Origin: Pirellulaceae bacterium
GTDB taxonomy: Bacteria; Planctomycetota; Planctomycetia; Pirellulales; Pirellulaceae
Reading direction: 5' to 3'
Length of the DNA stretch: 40,459 nt
Assembly: GCA_023382975.1 (NCBI GenBank)
Contig: JAHDXO010000081.1
Span: 1-40,459 of the forward strand
Shown here: in pieces, positions 17,703-25,962 of the stretch
Layout: each line of letters opens with the position of its first letter
Numbering within the stretch: the stretch's first letter is position 1
Translations under genes and position numbers: made by a program
Notes under the pieces: generated by a model
Database searches by the model: none
Seen by the model: the letters and a program-made list of their open reading frames with translations, nothing else
What the model was told of the DNA's origin: nothing

Positions 17703-20700
17703 TCGCCAAACTGATCGATTTCTGCATCCGGGAGCGGCTGGTGGTCCTGTGTGCCGCCGCCGCCGTCGCGGTGTTCGGCTGGCGCGCCACGCAAACGGTG
17801 CCGCTGGATGCGATCCCCAATGTCGGCGAGAACCAAGTGATTGTCCTGACCGAATGGATGGGTCGCTCGCCGAAAGACGTCGAGGACCAAATCACGTATC
17901 CCTTGTCGGTCGGGCTGCAGGCGGTTCCTGGCGCCAAGAGTGTCCGAGGCAAGAGCATGTTCGGCTTCAGCTTTGTCCAGGTCACTTTCGACGACGCGAT
18001 CGATTTCTATTGGGCTCGTTCCCGAGTCGCGGAGCAGTTGACCACCGTCGCCGGTTCGCTGCCCGACGACGTCACGCCCCGCTTGGCTCCCGACGCGACG
18101 GCCCTGGGACAAATCTACTATTACGTGCTGGATGCACCGCCGGGCACGGACTTGGTGGAACTACGTTCCAAACAAGACTTCTTCATCAAATACGCGTTGC
18201 AGTCGGTGGACGGCGTGGCCGAGGTGGCTTCCATCGGCGGCTATGTCCGCCAGTACCAGATCGAAATCGATCCGGATGCGTTGCGTTACCACCGAATTCC
18301 GCTCAGTCGCGTCGTCGACGCCGTGAAAGCCTCGAACCTCGACGTTGGCGCCAAGACGGTGGAATCGGGCGGCATGGAGTTCCTGGTCCGCGGCAAAGGG
18401 TTCATCGGATCAGGCAAGACGGAAGCTGAGACGCTCGAGCAGATCGAAACGACGGTCGTGTTCACGCGGGATGGCGTGCCGGTCCGGGTCCGCGACGTAG
18501 GGCATATTCAAACCGGTCCCGCCTTCCGCCGCGGTGCGCTGGACTTCAATGGCCGCGAAGCCGTCGGCGGTGTGGTGGTGATGCGTTACGGCGAGAATCC
18601 CCGCGATGTGATTCAGCGAGTCCAGGAGAAAATCAAGGCGTTGGAGTCCGAACTGGACGGTATCAAGATCCGGGGCATCTATGACCGGACCCTGTTGATC
18701 GACGAAACCGTCCGGACACTCGGCGAAGCGTTGGGGCAGGAGATCCTGATCACGATCGTCGTGGTGGTGCTGTTTCTCCTGCACGTCCGAGCCAGCTTGG
18801 TGGTAGCCATTACGTTGCCGATGGCGGTGTTGATGGCCTTTCTCAGCATGAAGCTGTTTGGCGTGGACGCCAACATCATGTCGCTGGCCGGTATCGCCAT
18901 CGCCATCGGCACGATGGTGGATATGGGGATCATTGTGCTGGAGAACATCTACGACGCCTTGGGGGAATGGGAAGCGGCGGGCGAACCGGGCGGATCGGAG
19001 CGGCGTTTGGCGGTCATTCGCGAAGCCGCGGGCGAAGTGATTCCGGCCGTTATGACGGCGATCAGCACCACCATCGTCAGTTTCCTACCCGTGTTCCTGC
19101 TGACCGGACGGGATTACAAACTGTTCGCCCCATTGGCCTGGACCAAGACGTCCGCGCTGGCCGCCAGTTTGATCGTGGCGCTGACGGTCGTCCCGATGTT
19201 GTGCCGGGTGTTCCTGAAAAGCTCTCGCATGCCTCGGTGGTCGGGTTTCGCGGCGGCCATCGCCCTGGCCGCCGCGGCGGCTGCCCTGTGTCATTTCGTG
19301 GGGCGCGACCACATCGGGGAGTGGACGCGAATGAGCCCGCATTGGGCGACGGCCGTCGTCGCCGGGATCGCGTTCCTCGCCGGGCTGTGGATGTCGCGTG
19401 AGACCATCCGGCCGATCGAGAGCAACCCGGTCAGCCGCTTCGTCTTGTGGCTGTATGCTGGCCGACTGCGTTTGGCGTTGCGTCACAAACTGGCCATGCT
19501 GTCGCTGCCGGCAATGATCTTCGTGATGGGCCTGGGTGCCTGGTTGGGGCTGCCGACCGTGCTGCGGCCTGTCGAGCGGCTTTGCGCCGCGCTGGGCGCC
19601 GACCTGAACGGCGTGCCCGGCTACGTGACCGCCAAGCACGCCTTTACTGGCTTGGAGTCGGACGACTGGATTGCGCTGGACGAAGGCAGTTGGTTCTACA
19701 TGCCCAGCCTGTATCCGGCTGCCAGTTTTTCGCAGGCGATGCAAGTCCTGCAGACCCAGGATGTCCTGATCGGACGGATTCCGGAAGTCCAGAATGTCCT
19801 GGGCAAGATCGGCCGGATCGAATCGGCGCTGGATCCGGCCCCGGCCGCCATGATCGAAACCTACGTGATGCTCAAGCCGCGCGACCAATGGCGGGTGGGA
19901 ATGACCGAACGGAAGATCTGGAACGAAATCAACGCCGTCGCGACCGTGCTGGGAATCACTCCCGCGTCGCCGCTGCAACCGATCGAAGGGCGCGTCGTGA
20001 TGCTGCAGAGCGGCATCAAAGCCTCGATGGCGGTACGGATCTACGGCGATACTTTGCCGGGACTGGGGCAAGCCGCCTTGGCGGTGGCCGATCGCCTGAA
20101 GCGGTTGCCGCATGTGAACGCGGGCACTGTCAACCCAGATATCGTCATGGGCAAGCCGTATTTCGAGTTCGAAGTGGATCGCGAGGAGGCGGCTCGCTAC
20201 GGTATGAATACCATGATGGTCAACCAGATCGTCTCGGCCGGACTGGGCGGTTTGGACGTCACCACGACGGTCGAAGGACGCGAACGCTATCCCATCCAGA
20301 TCCGCTTTCAACGCGACGTCCGCGAACGGGTCGACGAACTGGGACGCGTGCCCGTTGTGACTCACGCCGAGGAAGTCGTGCCGCTGGAGCGACTCGCGCA
20401 GATCGCCACGACGTGGGGACCGGGTGCCATCAACAGCGAGAACGCACGCCTGGTGGCCCACGTCGCCTTCTCGCCCTCCGGGGCCGCGGGCGACCTGGAA
20501 ACCGTCGAAGCCGTGATGGCGGCGTTGCGCAGCGCCCGGGAGAACGGCGCACTGAAGTTCCCCGAAGGCAATTTCGAAATCCAGGCAGTGGGCTCGTTTC
20601 AAAACCAAATCGAAGCGAATCGCCGGCTGCTGTGGATCATCCCGGCAGTCATCGCGATCAACTACTTGCTGCACTATCTGCATTTCCGGAGTTTCTCCCT

Positions 20701-21196
20701 GGCGCTGGTCGTGTTCTCCGGCATCCCGGTCTCGGCCGCCGGAGGCATGATCGCGCTGGCGTGGGCGGGCGTCGAAATGAACACGGCGATTTGGGTCGGC
20801 TTCATCGCCTTGTTCGGCATCGCAGCGGACGACGGGATCGTGATGGCGACGTACATCCAGCAGGTATTGAAGCGGCGGACCATCTCCAACGTGGAAGACA
20901 TCCGCAACGCGATCTACGAAGCGGGCCTGAAACGCATCCGGCCGTGCGCGATGACCACGGCGACCACGCTGATCGCGCTGCTGCCGGTTTTGCTCTCCAC
21001 CGGCCGCGGCGCCGACGTGGCCCGGGCGATGGCGTTGCCGGTGTTCGGCGGCATGCTAGTCGAACCGTTTACAACCTTCATCGTGCCGACCCTGTATTGC
21101 GGCTACATGGAACTGAAGATGCGGGCCGGTCTCCAGGACTCGTTCTGGTCGGCCCGCGACGAACGCCCCGTGGAGGACAACGCCCCAGCTACGTAA
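17699..21196 (+). CDS. cusA: CusA/CzcA-family heavy-metal efflux RND pump
   Basis: This 1165-residue inner-membrane proton antiporter begins with a GTG that overlaps the adaptor stop. It shows the HME-RND signatures: LDAIPNVGENQVIV after TM1, the TM4 motif AIAIGTMVDMGIIVLEN with conserved Asp and Glu, and EGRERYPIQIRFQRDVR in the second porter half. It is longer than CusA of E. coli. The middle (about 505-575) contains extra hydrophobic segments and a linker between TM6 and TM7, and the region before DEGSWFYMPSLYP carries an added stretch. That Met-containing segment corresponds to the E/QINEGxxLYMPST region of CusA. The overall pattern is closer to the Cu/Ag branch than to the first pump of the window. 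It acts with the adaptor upstream and the CusC-type channel downstream. Confidence 0.93.
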   Translation: MIAKLIDFCIRERLVVLCAAAAVAVFGWRATQTVPLDAIPNVGENQVIVLTEWMGRSPKDVEDQITYPLSVGLQAVPGAKSVRGKSMFGFSFVQVTFDDAIDFYWARSRVAEQLTTVAGSLPDDVTPRLAPDATALGQIYYYVLDAPPGTDLVELRSKQDFFIKYALQSVDGVAEVASIGGYVRQYQIEIDPDALRYHRIPLSRVVDAVKASNLDVGAKTVESGGMEFLVRGKGFIGSGKTEAETLEQIETTVVFTRDGVPVRVRDVGHIQTGPAFRRGALDFNGREAVGGVVVMRYGENPRDVIQRVQEKIKALESELDGIKIRGIYDRTLLIDETVRTLGEALGQEILITIVVVVLFLLHVRASLVVAITLPMAVLMAFLSMKLFGVDANIMSLAGIAIAIGTMVDMGIIVLENIYDALGEWEAAGEPGGSERRLAVIREAAGEVIPAVMTAISTTIVSFLPVFLLTGRDYKLFAPLAWTKTSALAASLIVALTVVPMLCRVFLKSSRMPRWSGFAAAIALAAAAAALCHFVGRDHIGEWTRMSPHWATAVVAGIAFLAGLWMSRETIRPIESNPVSRFVLWLYAGRLRLALRHKLAMLSLPAMIFVMGLGAWLGLPTVLRPVERLCAALGADLNGVPGYVTAKHAFTGLESDDWIALDEGSWFYMPSLYPAASFSQAMQVLQTQDVLIGRIPEVQNVLGKIGRIESALDPAPAAMIETYVMLKPRDQWRVGMTERKIWNEINAVATVLGITPASPLQPIEGRVVMLQSGIKASMAVRIYGDTLPGLGQAALAVADRLKRLPHVNAGTVNPDIVMGKPYFEFEVDREEAARYGMNTMMVNQIVSAGLGGLDVTTTVEGRERYPIQIRFQRDVRERVDELGRVPVVTHAEEVVPLERLAQIATTWGPGAINSENARLVAHVAFSPSGAAGDLETVEAVMAALRSARENGALKFPEGNFEIQAVGSFQNQIEANRRLLWIIPAVIAINYLLHYLHFRSFSLALVVFSGIPVSAAGGMIALAWAGVEMNTAIWVGFIALFGIAADDGIVMATYIQQVLKRRTISNVEDIRNAIYEAGLKRIRPCAMTTATTLIALLPVLLSTGRGADVARAMALPVFGGMLVEPFTTFIVPTLYCGYMELKMRAGLQDSFWSARDERPVEDNAPAT

Positions 21197-21285
21197 ACGC
21201 ATTGCGAAAGAACAAGAATTGCGGTGTAGGTTTTTTCCTGTTTGCTGCGGCCCCCCGAGGTTCGCTTTACTCCCGAGGAGGATGA

Positions 21286-21735
21286 ATGATGAAGTACGCA
21301 TTTTCCGTGGCATTGCTGAGCGCGACGATGATGTTGTCCCCAGGCACGGCCGCTGAGAATCCCAGTAGCGACCAATTACGGATCGCGGTGCAAGGCATCT
21401 GCCCCGTGTCGGGCCAGAAACTGGGCTCGATGGGGCAACCGGTCAAAGTCAGAATTGGCAAGGAAGAGGTGTTCCTGTGCTGCAAAGGCTGCCTAAACGC
21501 TGAGGTCAAGCCCGAGCACTGGGTGACCATTCACGCCAACTTCGCCAAAGCCCAGGGGATCTGCCCGGTGATGAAGAACGCCTTGCCGGAGAAGCCCAAG
21601 TGGACAATCGTCCACGGCCGGATCGTCTTTGTCTGCTGCCCTCCTTGTACCGAGAAGATCGAAGCAGATCCAGCACCGTATCTGAAGGCAGTGGACCAGC
21701 GATATGCTGCCTATCTGAGGTCGCAGACGGAATAA
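21286..21735 (+). CDS. Secreted double YHS-like cysteine protein, probable metal-binding accessory
   Basis: This 149-residue protein has a signal peptide (about 1-23). Two related cysteine modules follow. The first (about 37-70) reads GICPVSGQKLGSMGQPVKV...VFLCCKGC, and the second (about 90-125) GICPVMKNALPEK...IVFVCCPPCTEKI. Each has an N-terminal CPV and a C-terminal CCxxC, an arrangement like YHS/TRASH-type metal-binding domains. GAGGAG lies 5-8 bases before the two adjacent ATGs at 21286 and 21289; the second may be used. It sits between the pump and the outer-membrane channel of the cluster, so a periplasmic copper or silver carrier comparable in role to CusF is the inference. It does not resemble CusF in sequence. 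Confidence 0.75.
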   Translation: MMKYAFSVALLSATMMLSPGTAAENPSSDQLRIAVQGICPVSGQKLGSMGQPVKVRIGKEEVFLCCKGCLNAEVKPEHWVTIHANFAKAQGICPVMKNALPEKPKWTIVHGRIVFVCCPPCTEKIEADPAPYLKAVDQRYAAYLRSQTE

Positions 21736-21942
21736 CCGTTACAACCGGCGACGGATTTCGGATCCTAGCGGCCGTGCGGTTCGGAGCGGCTGTAGCAGAA
21801 ACACGCATCGCTCCGATCAAGGCTGCTGCATCGGCGCGAATTGTCGATCAGAAACCTTAGCGGTTTGCAAACAACGCACGGCCGCGGCTCGCGCATGTCG
21901 CCCTCGGCCTGCTTGGGCTGCCTTCACGGCGGGAGACCACGG

Positions 21943-23430
21943 ATGGTTCCGCGATGTCTGATCTACGCGTTCGTCGCCGCAGTGCTGGCGGCCGGTTGCC
22001 GCACACCACGCCTGATCCGCGATCCGGAGTTCGCGCAGGTCGAGCAAACCGTTCACCAATCGTGGTGCCATTCGGGTCTTGTTGATGCTGCTCTTCCGCC
22101 CGCGTACCCGGACTGGGATGGCCCTCGCTCGGTCGATGAGTACGTCCAGATCGCCCTGTGGCAAAATCCTGGGATCCAAGCCGCGCGGAAACGAGCCGAA
22201 GCGGCGGCTTACGAAGTTCCCGTCGCGGCCAGCCTCCAGGATCCCATGTTGGCCGTCACCATCCAGCCGGAGCCAGTGCAAACGGCTGCTGGGCAGCAGC
22301 GGTCGATGCTTTCGGCCAGTCAGAAGCTGCCCTGGTTCGGTAAGTTGGAAACACGCGCGCTCGTCGCGGAGAGCCAGACGGACGTAGCGCGCGCACACTT
22401 GGCTGCGGTCGAGTTGACGACGGTGGCCCAGGTGAAACGGGCTTACTATGAACTGTATTTCCTCCAGCAGGCGATCAAGGTCACGCAAGCGGAACAACAG
22501 CTTCTCCGCGAAATCCGGGGCGTGGCCGAGGCAAGGTACGCCACGGGCCGCGCGAGCCAACAGGACGTGCTGCGAGCCGACTTGGAGCTGGTCCATGTGG
22601 AAAACGAACGGATTCGCTTGCAGCAGCAATTGCTGAGCGGCCGGGCAAAACTCGCTCGGCTGCTGCACGTTTCCCCCAGCGCCGCCGTGGCCGCGTTGGA
22701 CGAATTGCCTGCGGCGGACATCCCGGGTGACCTGGACTGGCTCCACCGGCAAGCAGTCGCCGCGCGTCCCGAATTGCACGCACAACTGGCCATCCTGGAA
22801 CGCGACCGGCGAGCCGTCGACCTGGCGCGGCTGGACTACAAACCCGACGTGACCGTGGGCCTGTCCTGGATCGACGTGGCCGATCATGGCCTGAGCGGCG
22901 TTGCCAACGGCCAGGACTCGCTGCTGCTGTCCGCCGGCGTCAATCTGCCCGTGTACCACAAGCGACTGGACAATAGCATCCGATCGGCCGAAGCGAAAGC
23001 GGTGGCTGCGGCGCGCGAGTACGATGCCCTGCGGGATGGCACCTTGGAGGAAGTCACCGATCTGTTCGCCCAGGCCCGCAGCCAGCAGGATCTGTTAACG
23101 CTGTTCGAGCAGGAGATCCTGCCCAAAGCCCGACAGACGTTCCAGGTATCCAGTCAGGCATATCAGGTTGGCGAGGTGGATTTCCTGCAACTGCTTGACA
23201 ACTGGCGACAATTGCTGCGGTACGAAGTCAACTACCACCGACTGGAGGCCGGACTGCGGCAGACGATCGCGGCATTGGAGAAGTCGATCGGTGGATTCGG
23301 TGGGCCGACCGGGTACAGCGGCACCGCCTGTTACGGCTACGCCGCGCCCTCACCGCTGCCCTTCCCCTGCGTTTCCGACAGCGGCGACTGTCCGCCAGGG
23401 CCGTGCTCCGAGGCGCTGCCTTGTCAATAG
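21943..23430 (+). CDS. cusC: Outer-membrane efflux lipoprotein, TolC/CusC family
   Basis: This 495-residue protein begins with a lipoprotein signal (VLAAGC, Cys19). It contains the two repeats of the outer-membrane efflux family: the first with long helices and the phrase LWQNPGIQAARKRAEAA, the second from about residue 270 with ARPELHAQLAILERDRRAVDLARLDYKPDVTVGLSW. It trimerises into the channel that completes an RND tripartite pump. The start ATG 21943 is set by GGGAG seven bases upstream; the frame stays open to a TTG at 21841, which is not a sensible start. The tail is Cys-, Pro- and Gly-rich (about 465-495). It is the only channel gene in the window, so it may serve both RND pumps. Its last codons run into leader repeat C. 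Confidence 0.9.
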   Translation: MVPRCLIYAFVAAVLAAGCRTPRLIRDPEFAQVEQTVHQSWCHSGLVDAALPPAYPDWDGPRSVDEYVQIALWQNPGIQAARKRAEAAAYEVPVAASLQDPMLAVTIQPEPVQTAAGQQRSMLSASQKLPWFGKLETRALVAESQTDVARAHLAAVELTTVAQVKRAYYELYFLQQAIKVTQAEQQLLREIRGVAEARYATGRASQQDVLRADLELVHVENERIRLQQQLLSGRAKLARLLHVSPSAAVAALDELPAADIPGDLDWLHRQAVAARPELHAQLAILERDRRAVDLARLDYKPDVTVGLSWIDVADHGLSGVANGQDSLLLSAGVNLPVYHKRLDNSIRSAEAKAVAAAREYDALRDGTLEEVTDLFAQARSQQDLLTLFEQEILPKARQTFQVSSQAYQVGEVDFLQLLDNWRQLLRYEVNYHRLEAGLRQTIAALEKSIGGFGGPTGYSGTACYGYAAPSPLPFPCVSDSGDCPPGPCSEALPCQ

Positions 23431-23487
23431 CGATTGGATACCCTGGCGAGCCGGTTCCTGCTGGAACCTTGCAGGTCTCCGCTGGTT
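23412..23487 (+). repeat. Leader repeat, copy C
   Basis: Starts inside the end of the channel gene with GGCGCTGCCTTGTC (as copy B) and continues to GGTTCCTGCTGGAACCTTGC..CCGCTGG (as copy A). It thus joins the features of both. The perfect hairpin GGTTCC-TGCT-GGAACC is at 23453-23468. It lacks a T-tract but could weakly terminate the efflux operon. The rest of the convergent gap (23488-23670) shows no gene. Confidence 0.45.
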
Positions 23488-23670
23488 TCCGAACGCTGCC
23501 GACATTCGTTGGTAGCCTTCCTGAGACAAAGGAGCATCGTCCGCGGAATGCCGCGCGAGGTCACTCATCGTCATCCCCTTCCTGAACGGTTGAAGAAACC
23601 GCTGATCGACGCTCATCGGATCGACGAATAATCGCGTTCCAGTGGTAAACGCGTCGGTCGCACGCACAGG

Positions 23671-24021
23671 CTATCCAGGCGGATGTTTCGGATCGCGAAG
23701 ATAGCGGGTGATGCGGACGTCGGAGACCGTCACCAGCCCCTCGCCGATCATCGGCTCCAACGCCGCCAGGAACGGAGCGATGCGCTCCTCGATGTCGACG
23801 ATTTCGATGCGGACGGGCAGGTTCTCGGCCAGTTCCATCAGACGCGTCGTGTGAATCCGTCCGCTAGCGCCGAAGCCTTCCTCGCATCGCGTCACGGTGG
23901 CCCCGGCCATGGCCCGATCCTTGCACAACTGGACAATGGCCGCGTACAGGGCCTGACCGTGGTGACGATCCGTGCTGTTGACGTACACGGTTACCAGCTT
24001 GGCGTCGGCTTCGATTTTCAT
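23671..24021 (-). CDS. DUF190 protein of the fluoride operon
   Basis: This 116-residue cytosolic protein matches the DUF190 family, small PII-like proteins that often accompany crcB. Visible features are the N-terminal strand KLVTVYVNSTDRHHGQALY, the Gly-rich middle GATVTRCEEGFGASGRIHTT and the strand LPVRIEIVDIEERIAPFLAAL. The ATG at 24021 is supported by family length; the frame stays open far upstream through the antisense of crcB, which should be ignored. It is the last gene of the operon, 41 bases after crcB. A regulatory role on the fluoride channel is often suggested for this family but not shown. Confidence 0.85.
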   Translation of the reverse strand: MKIEADAKLVTVYVNSTDRHHGQALYAAIVQLCKDRAMAGATVTRCEEGFGASGRIHTTRLMELAENLPVRIEIVDIEERIAPFLAALEPMIGEGLVTVSDVRITRYLRDPKHPPG

Positions 24022-24062
24022 AATCCCTCGTTTCCGGCTTGACGCGTCTTGGCTTGACCAGT

Positions 24063-24503
24063 TCACCGCCGCGGAAACACGAGTCCGGCGACAGCGACCG
24101 CAAGGATCACCCCGAGGAACCCCACCAGCACGCTGCCCACGATGTTCAGCAAAGCAAACGCGAAATTGCCGTCGCGGACCAGCTTGAATGTTTCCCATTC
24201 GAACGTCGAAAACGTGGTGAAACCGCCGCAGAACCCGGTCCCCAGAAAAAGATACCACATCTGCTGCGACGGCGGGAGTCGTTCGAGCACGATCACCGCC
24301 ACCAAGCCCACAAGAAACGAACCGGTTGCATTGACCACAAACGTGCCCATCGGGAAGCCGCGCCCCCCAGCGACTTCGTCGACCCAGCGACCGAGCAAGT
24401 AGCGGGCGTTGGTCCCCAGCGCCCCGCCCAGGGTCAAGACCACGAACCGGTTCGCAAGAATGGCGTGCGTCCAGGCGTCGATCGCTTGCAGCCAGTCTCC
24501 CAT
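24063..24503 (-). CDS. crcB: Fluoride ion exporter CrcB/Fluc
   Basis: This 146-residue membrane protein with four predicted TM helices forms an antiparallel homodimeric fluoride channel. Family motifs are all present: GGALGTNARYLLGRW (26-40), GTFVVNATGSFLVG (53-66) with the conserved Asn58, and the TM3 break GFCGGFTTFSTFEWE (90-104) that holds the central sodium and the phenylalanine box (Phe98, Phe101). A C-terminal GSVLVGFLGVILAVAVAGL helix completes it. It lies 42 bases after the kinase-like gene and is controlled by the fluoride riboswitch at 25864-25927. Confidence 0.96.
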   Translation of the reverse strand: MGDWLQAIDAWTHAILANRFVVLTLGGALGTNARYLLGRWVDEVAGGRGFPMGTFVVNATGSFLVGLVAVIVLERLPPSQQMWYLFLGTGFCGGFTTFSTFEWETFKLVRDGNFAFALLNIVGSVLVGFLGVILAVAVAGLVFPRR

Positions 24504-24545
24504 GCCAGATCTCCATCCCCTCGTAACCGGTCCCGTGCTACGTTT

Positions 24546-25754
24546 TCACGACCTTGCCGCGCCCCGGCGGCTCCAGTGCCGCTGGGCGGCCCGAGCGACC
24601 GCGTCCACCGCCAGCGGTCCGAGTCGTCCGCTGTTGACCGTCAGGTGATATTCGAGCGGATCCGTCCAATCGGCACCGAAACAGTCGTGGCAGAAACTGC
24701 GGCGTTGCGCATCGCTGCGGGCGATCAGCTTCCGCGCCACCTCCTCGCGGACCCAGCGATACTCCATCACGCGGCGCACCCGAGTGGCCAGCGTCGCGGT
24801 CAAGTGGACGTGGAAAGCGTTGGGACGGTCGCGAAGGAACCAACTGCCGCCTCGGCCCACCAGCAGCACCTCGCCGCCGTCCGCCAATTCATGACTCAGT
24901 TGTTCAAGTGCCTTGATGTACTTGTGGTAGAAACTATCCGGCAGCAACTGCCCGAACACTCCCGCAGGCTGTTCGTCGAACTTCTCTAATTCGGATTCCG
25001 GCACGCCCAACCGGACGGCCTGGCGTTCCAACAGCTTGCGGTCGTAGATTCGCAGTCCCAGACGCTCCGCCAGCGGCGGTGCGAAGCCCTGGTCGCCCGC
25101 CCCGAACTCGCGCGAGAGCGTCAGAACCCGCTTGGCGGAGGAAACGGAGCCGTCCCCTTTTTCTCCATGACCGATTTCAGGAGAGGCATGAACGGGAACA
25201 CGCACCAATTCAACGATGGTGTCCGCAACGTCCTGCAACGGCACGCGCCCGGTGTTGACCACCAAGTCATAGTGCGACGAGTCGTTGGCCGTCTCTCCAA
25301 AGAAGCAGCGATGGAAACGCCGCCGCGTCCGGTCCACCTTCATGCATTCGGCCAGTGCCACTTCGGGTGCCTTGCCTTCCAGCCGCGCCAAGCGTTCGGC
25401 CCGCCAAGCCTGGGGCGCCACCAACCGCAGATGCAAACAGCCCGACCGCTCGCCCAGCAGATGCCGGGCGCCGCGGCCCACCAAGATCACCCGCCCCCGT
25501 TCGGCTGCCTCCACGGCGACCCGCCGCAATCCGTCCAGGTATTTCTGGTGCGGCGGACGGAGCCGGAACAGGTCGGACATCGAGATCGCCTGTTCGTCCA
25601 GTCGCTCGAGTTCGGCGTCGGGGATTTCGCCCACCTGTCCGGCGCTGTGCAACAACTCGCGGTCCAGTAGGTTCCAACCCAGCGCCGCGGCCAGCAAGCG
25701 AGCCAGTTCGGCCCCCCCGGAACCAAATTCGCGGGTGATCGTAATCACGTTCAT
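24546..25754 (-). CDS. Double cytidylate-kinase-like protein, first gene of the fluoride operon
   Basis: This 402-residue protein is made of two copies of the cytidylate-kinase-like fold. Module 1 (about 1-190) starts ITITREFGSGGAELARLLA and contains LDRELLHSAGQ, RGRVILVGRGARHLLGE and HYDLVVNTGRVPL. Module 2 (about 205-395) repeats each element: LTLSREFGAGDQGFAPPLA, YDRKLLERQAVRLG, GEVLLVGRGGSWFL and EYHLTVNSGRLGPL. The first module keeps a P-loop-like GSGGAE; in the second it reads GAGDQG and lacks the usual Lys/Ser pattern, so it may be degenerate. These proteins are P-loop nucleotide binders; their substrate is not known. The start is ATG 25754, because an upstream in-frame ATG (25793) lies inside the terminator stem. 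The gene is the first one controlled by the riboswitch. Confidence 0.85.
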   Translation of the reverse strand: MNVITITREFGSGGAELARLLAAALGWNLLDRELLHSAGQVGEIPDAELERLDEQAISMSDLFRLRPPHQKYLDGLRRVAVEAAERGRVILVGRGARHLLGERSGCLHLRLVAPQAWRAERLARLEGKAPEVALAECMKVDRTRRRFHRCFFGETANDSSHYDLVVNTGRVPLQDVADTIVELVRVPVHASPEIGHGEKGDGSVSSAKRVLTLSREFGAGDQGFAPPLAERLGLRIYDRKLLERQAVRLGVPESELEKFDEQPAGVFGQLLPDSFYHKYIKALEQLSHELADGGEVLLVGRGGSWFLRDRPNAFHVHLTATLATRVRRVMEYRWVREEVARKLIARSDAQRRSFCHDCFGADWTDPLEYHLTVNSGRLGPLAVDAVARAAQRHWSRRGAARS

Positions 25755-25779
25755 CGCACACGTCTCTGGGCCAGAGCGC

Positions 25780-25818
25780 AAAGAAAACCCCACCAGGAAT
25801 AACCGGTTCCCGGCGGGG
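25780..25818 (-). terminator. Riboswitch-controlled intrinsic terminator
   Basis: On the minus strand CCCCGCCGGGAA (25818-25807) pairs with TTCCTGGTGGGG (25799-25788) over 12 continuous pairs including two wobbles, with a 7-base loop and the T-tract TTTTCTTT (25787-25780). It lies between the fluoride aptamer and the first codon (25754), as expected for transcription control. Confidence 0.85.
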
Positions 25819-25863
25819 TCAGTGCCTTGCGCGTTCTTCCCCTACCGGAAATCGCCTCACCGA

Positions 25864-25927
25864 GGTAGGAGTCATCAGCCGCAGATATATGGCGGACCTG
25901 CGGCGGTTCATGGCGAACCCCATCGCC
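25864..25927 (-). promoter_or_regulatory. Fluoride riboswitch (crcB motif) aptamer
   Basis: Minus-strand RNA begins GGCGAUGGGGUUCGCC, the P1 hairpin (GGCG 25927-25924, CGCC 25915-25912). It continues with the P2 stem CCGCAG/CUGCGG (25903-25898, 25884-25879) and ends with the family signature GCUGAUGACUCCUACC. The P1 loop GGGGUU (25921-25916) can form the pseudoknot with GACUCC (25873-25868). Downstream, GGUAGGGG (25846-25839) can pair either with the aptamer end CUCCUACC (8 pairs) or with the terminator's CCCCGCC. This gives a complete ON switch: fluoride locks the pseudoknot, frees GGUAGGGG, and so blocks the terminator. It controls the kinase-like, crcB and DUF190 genes. Confidence 0.95.
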
Positions 25928-25933
25928 GTCAGG

Positions 25934-25962
25934 ATCCTAGCAACGAATTCAGAGCGCGTCAA
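25934..25962 (-). promoter_or_regulatory. Sigma70-type promoter of the fluoride operon
   Basis: On the minus strand TTGACG (25962-25957) and TAGGAT (25939-25934) are separated by 17 bases. A start seven bases downstream falls at 25927, the first G of the riboswitch P1 stem. The agreement between promoter position and RNA start makes this call strong. Confidence 0.8.

Noticed and set aside
25755..25793. Upstream ATG start for the kinase-like gene
   Set aside because: Those codons lie in the riboswitch terminator stem and T-tract, and the conserved fold begins at ATG 25754.
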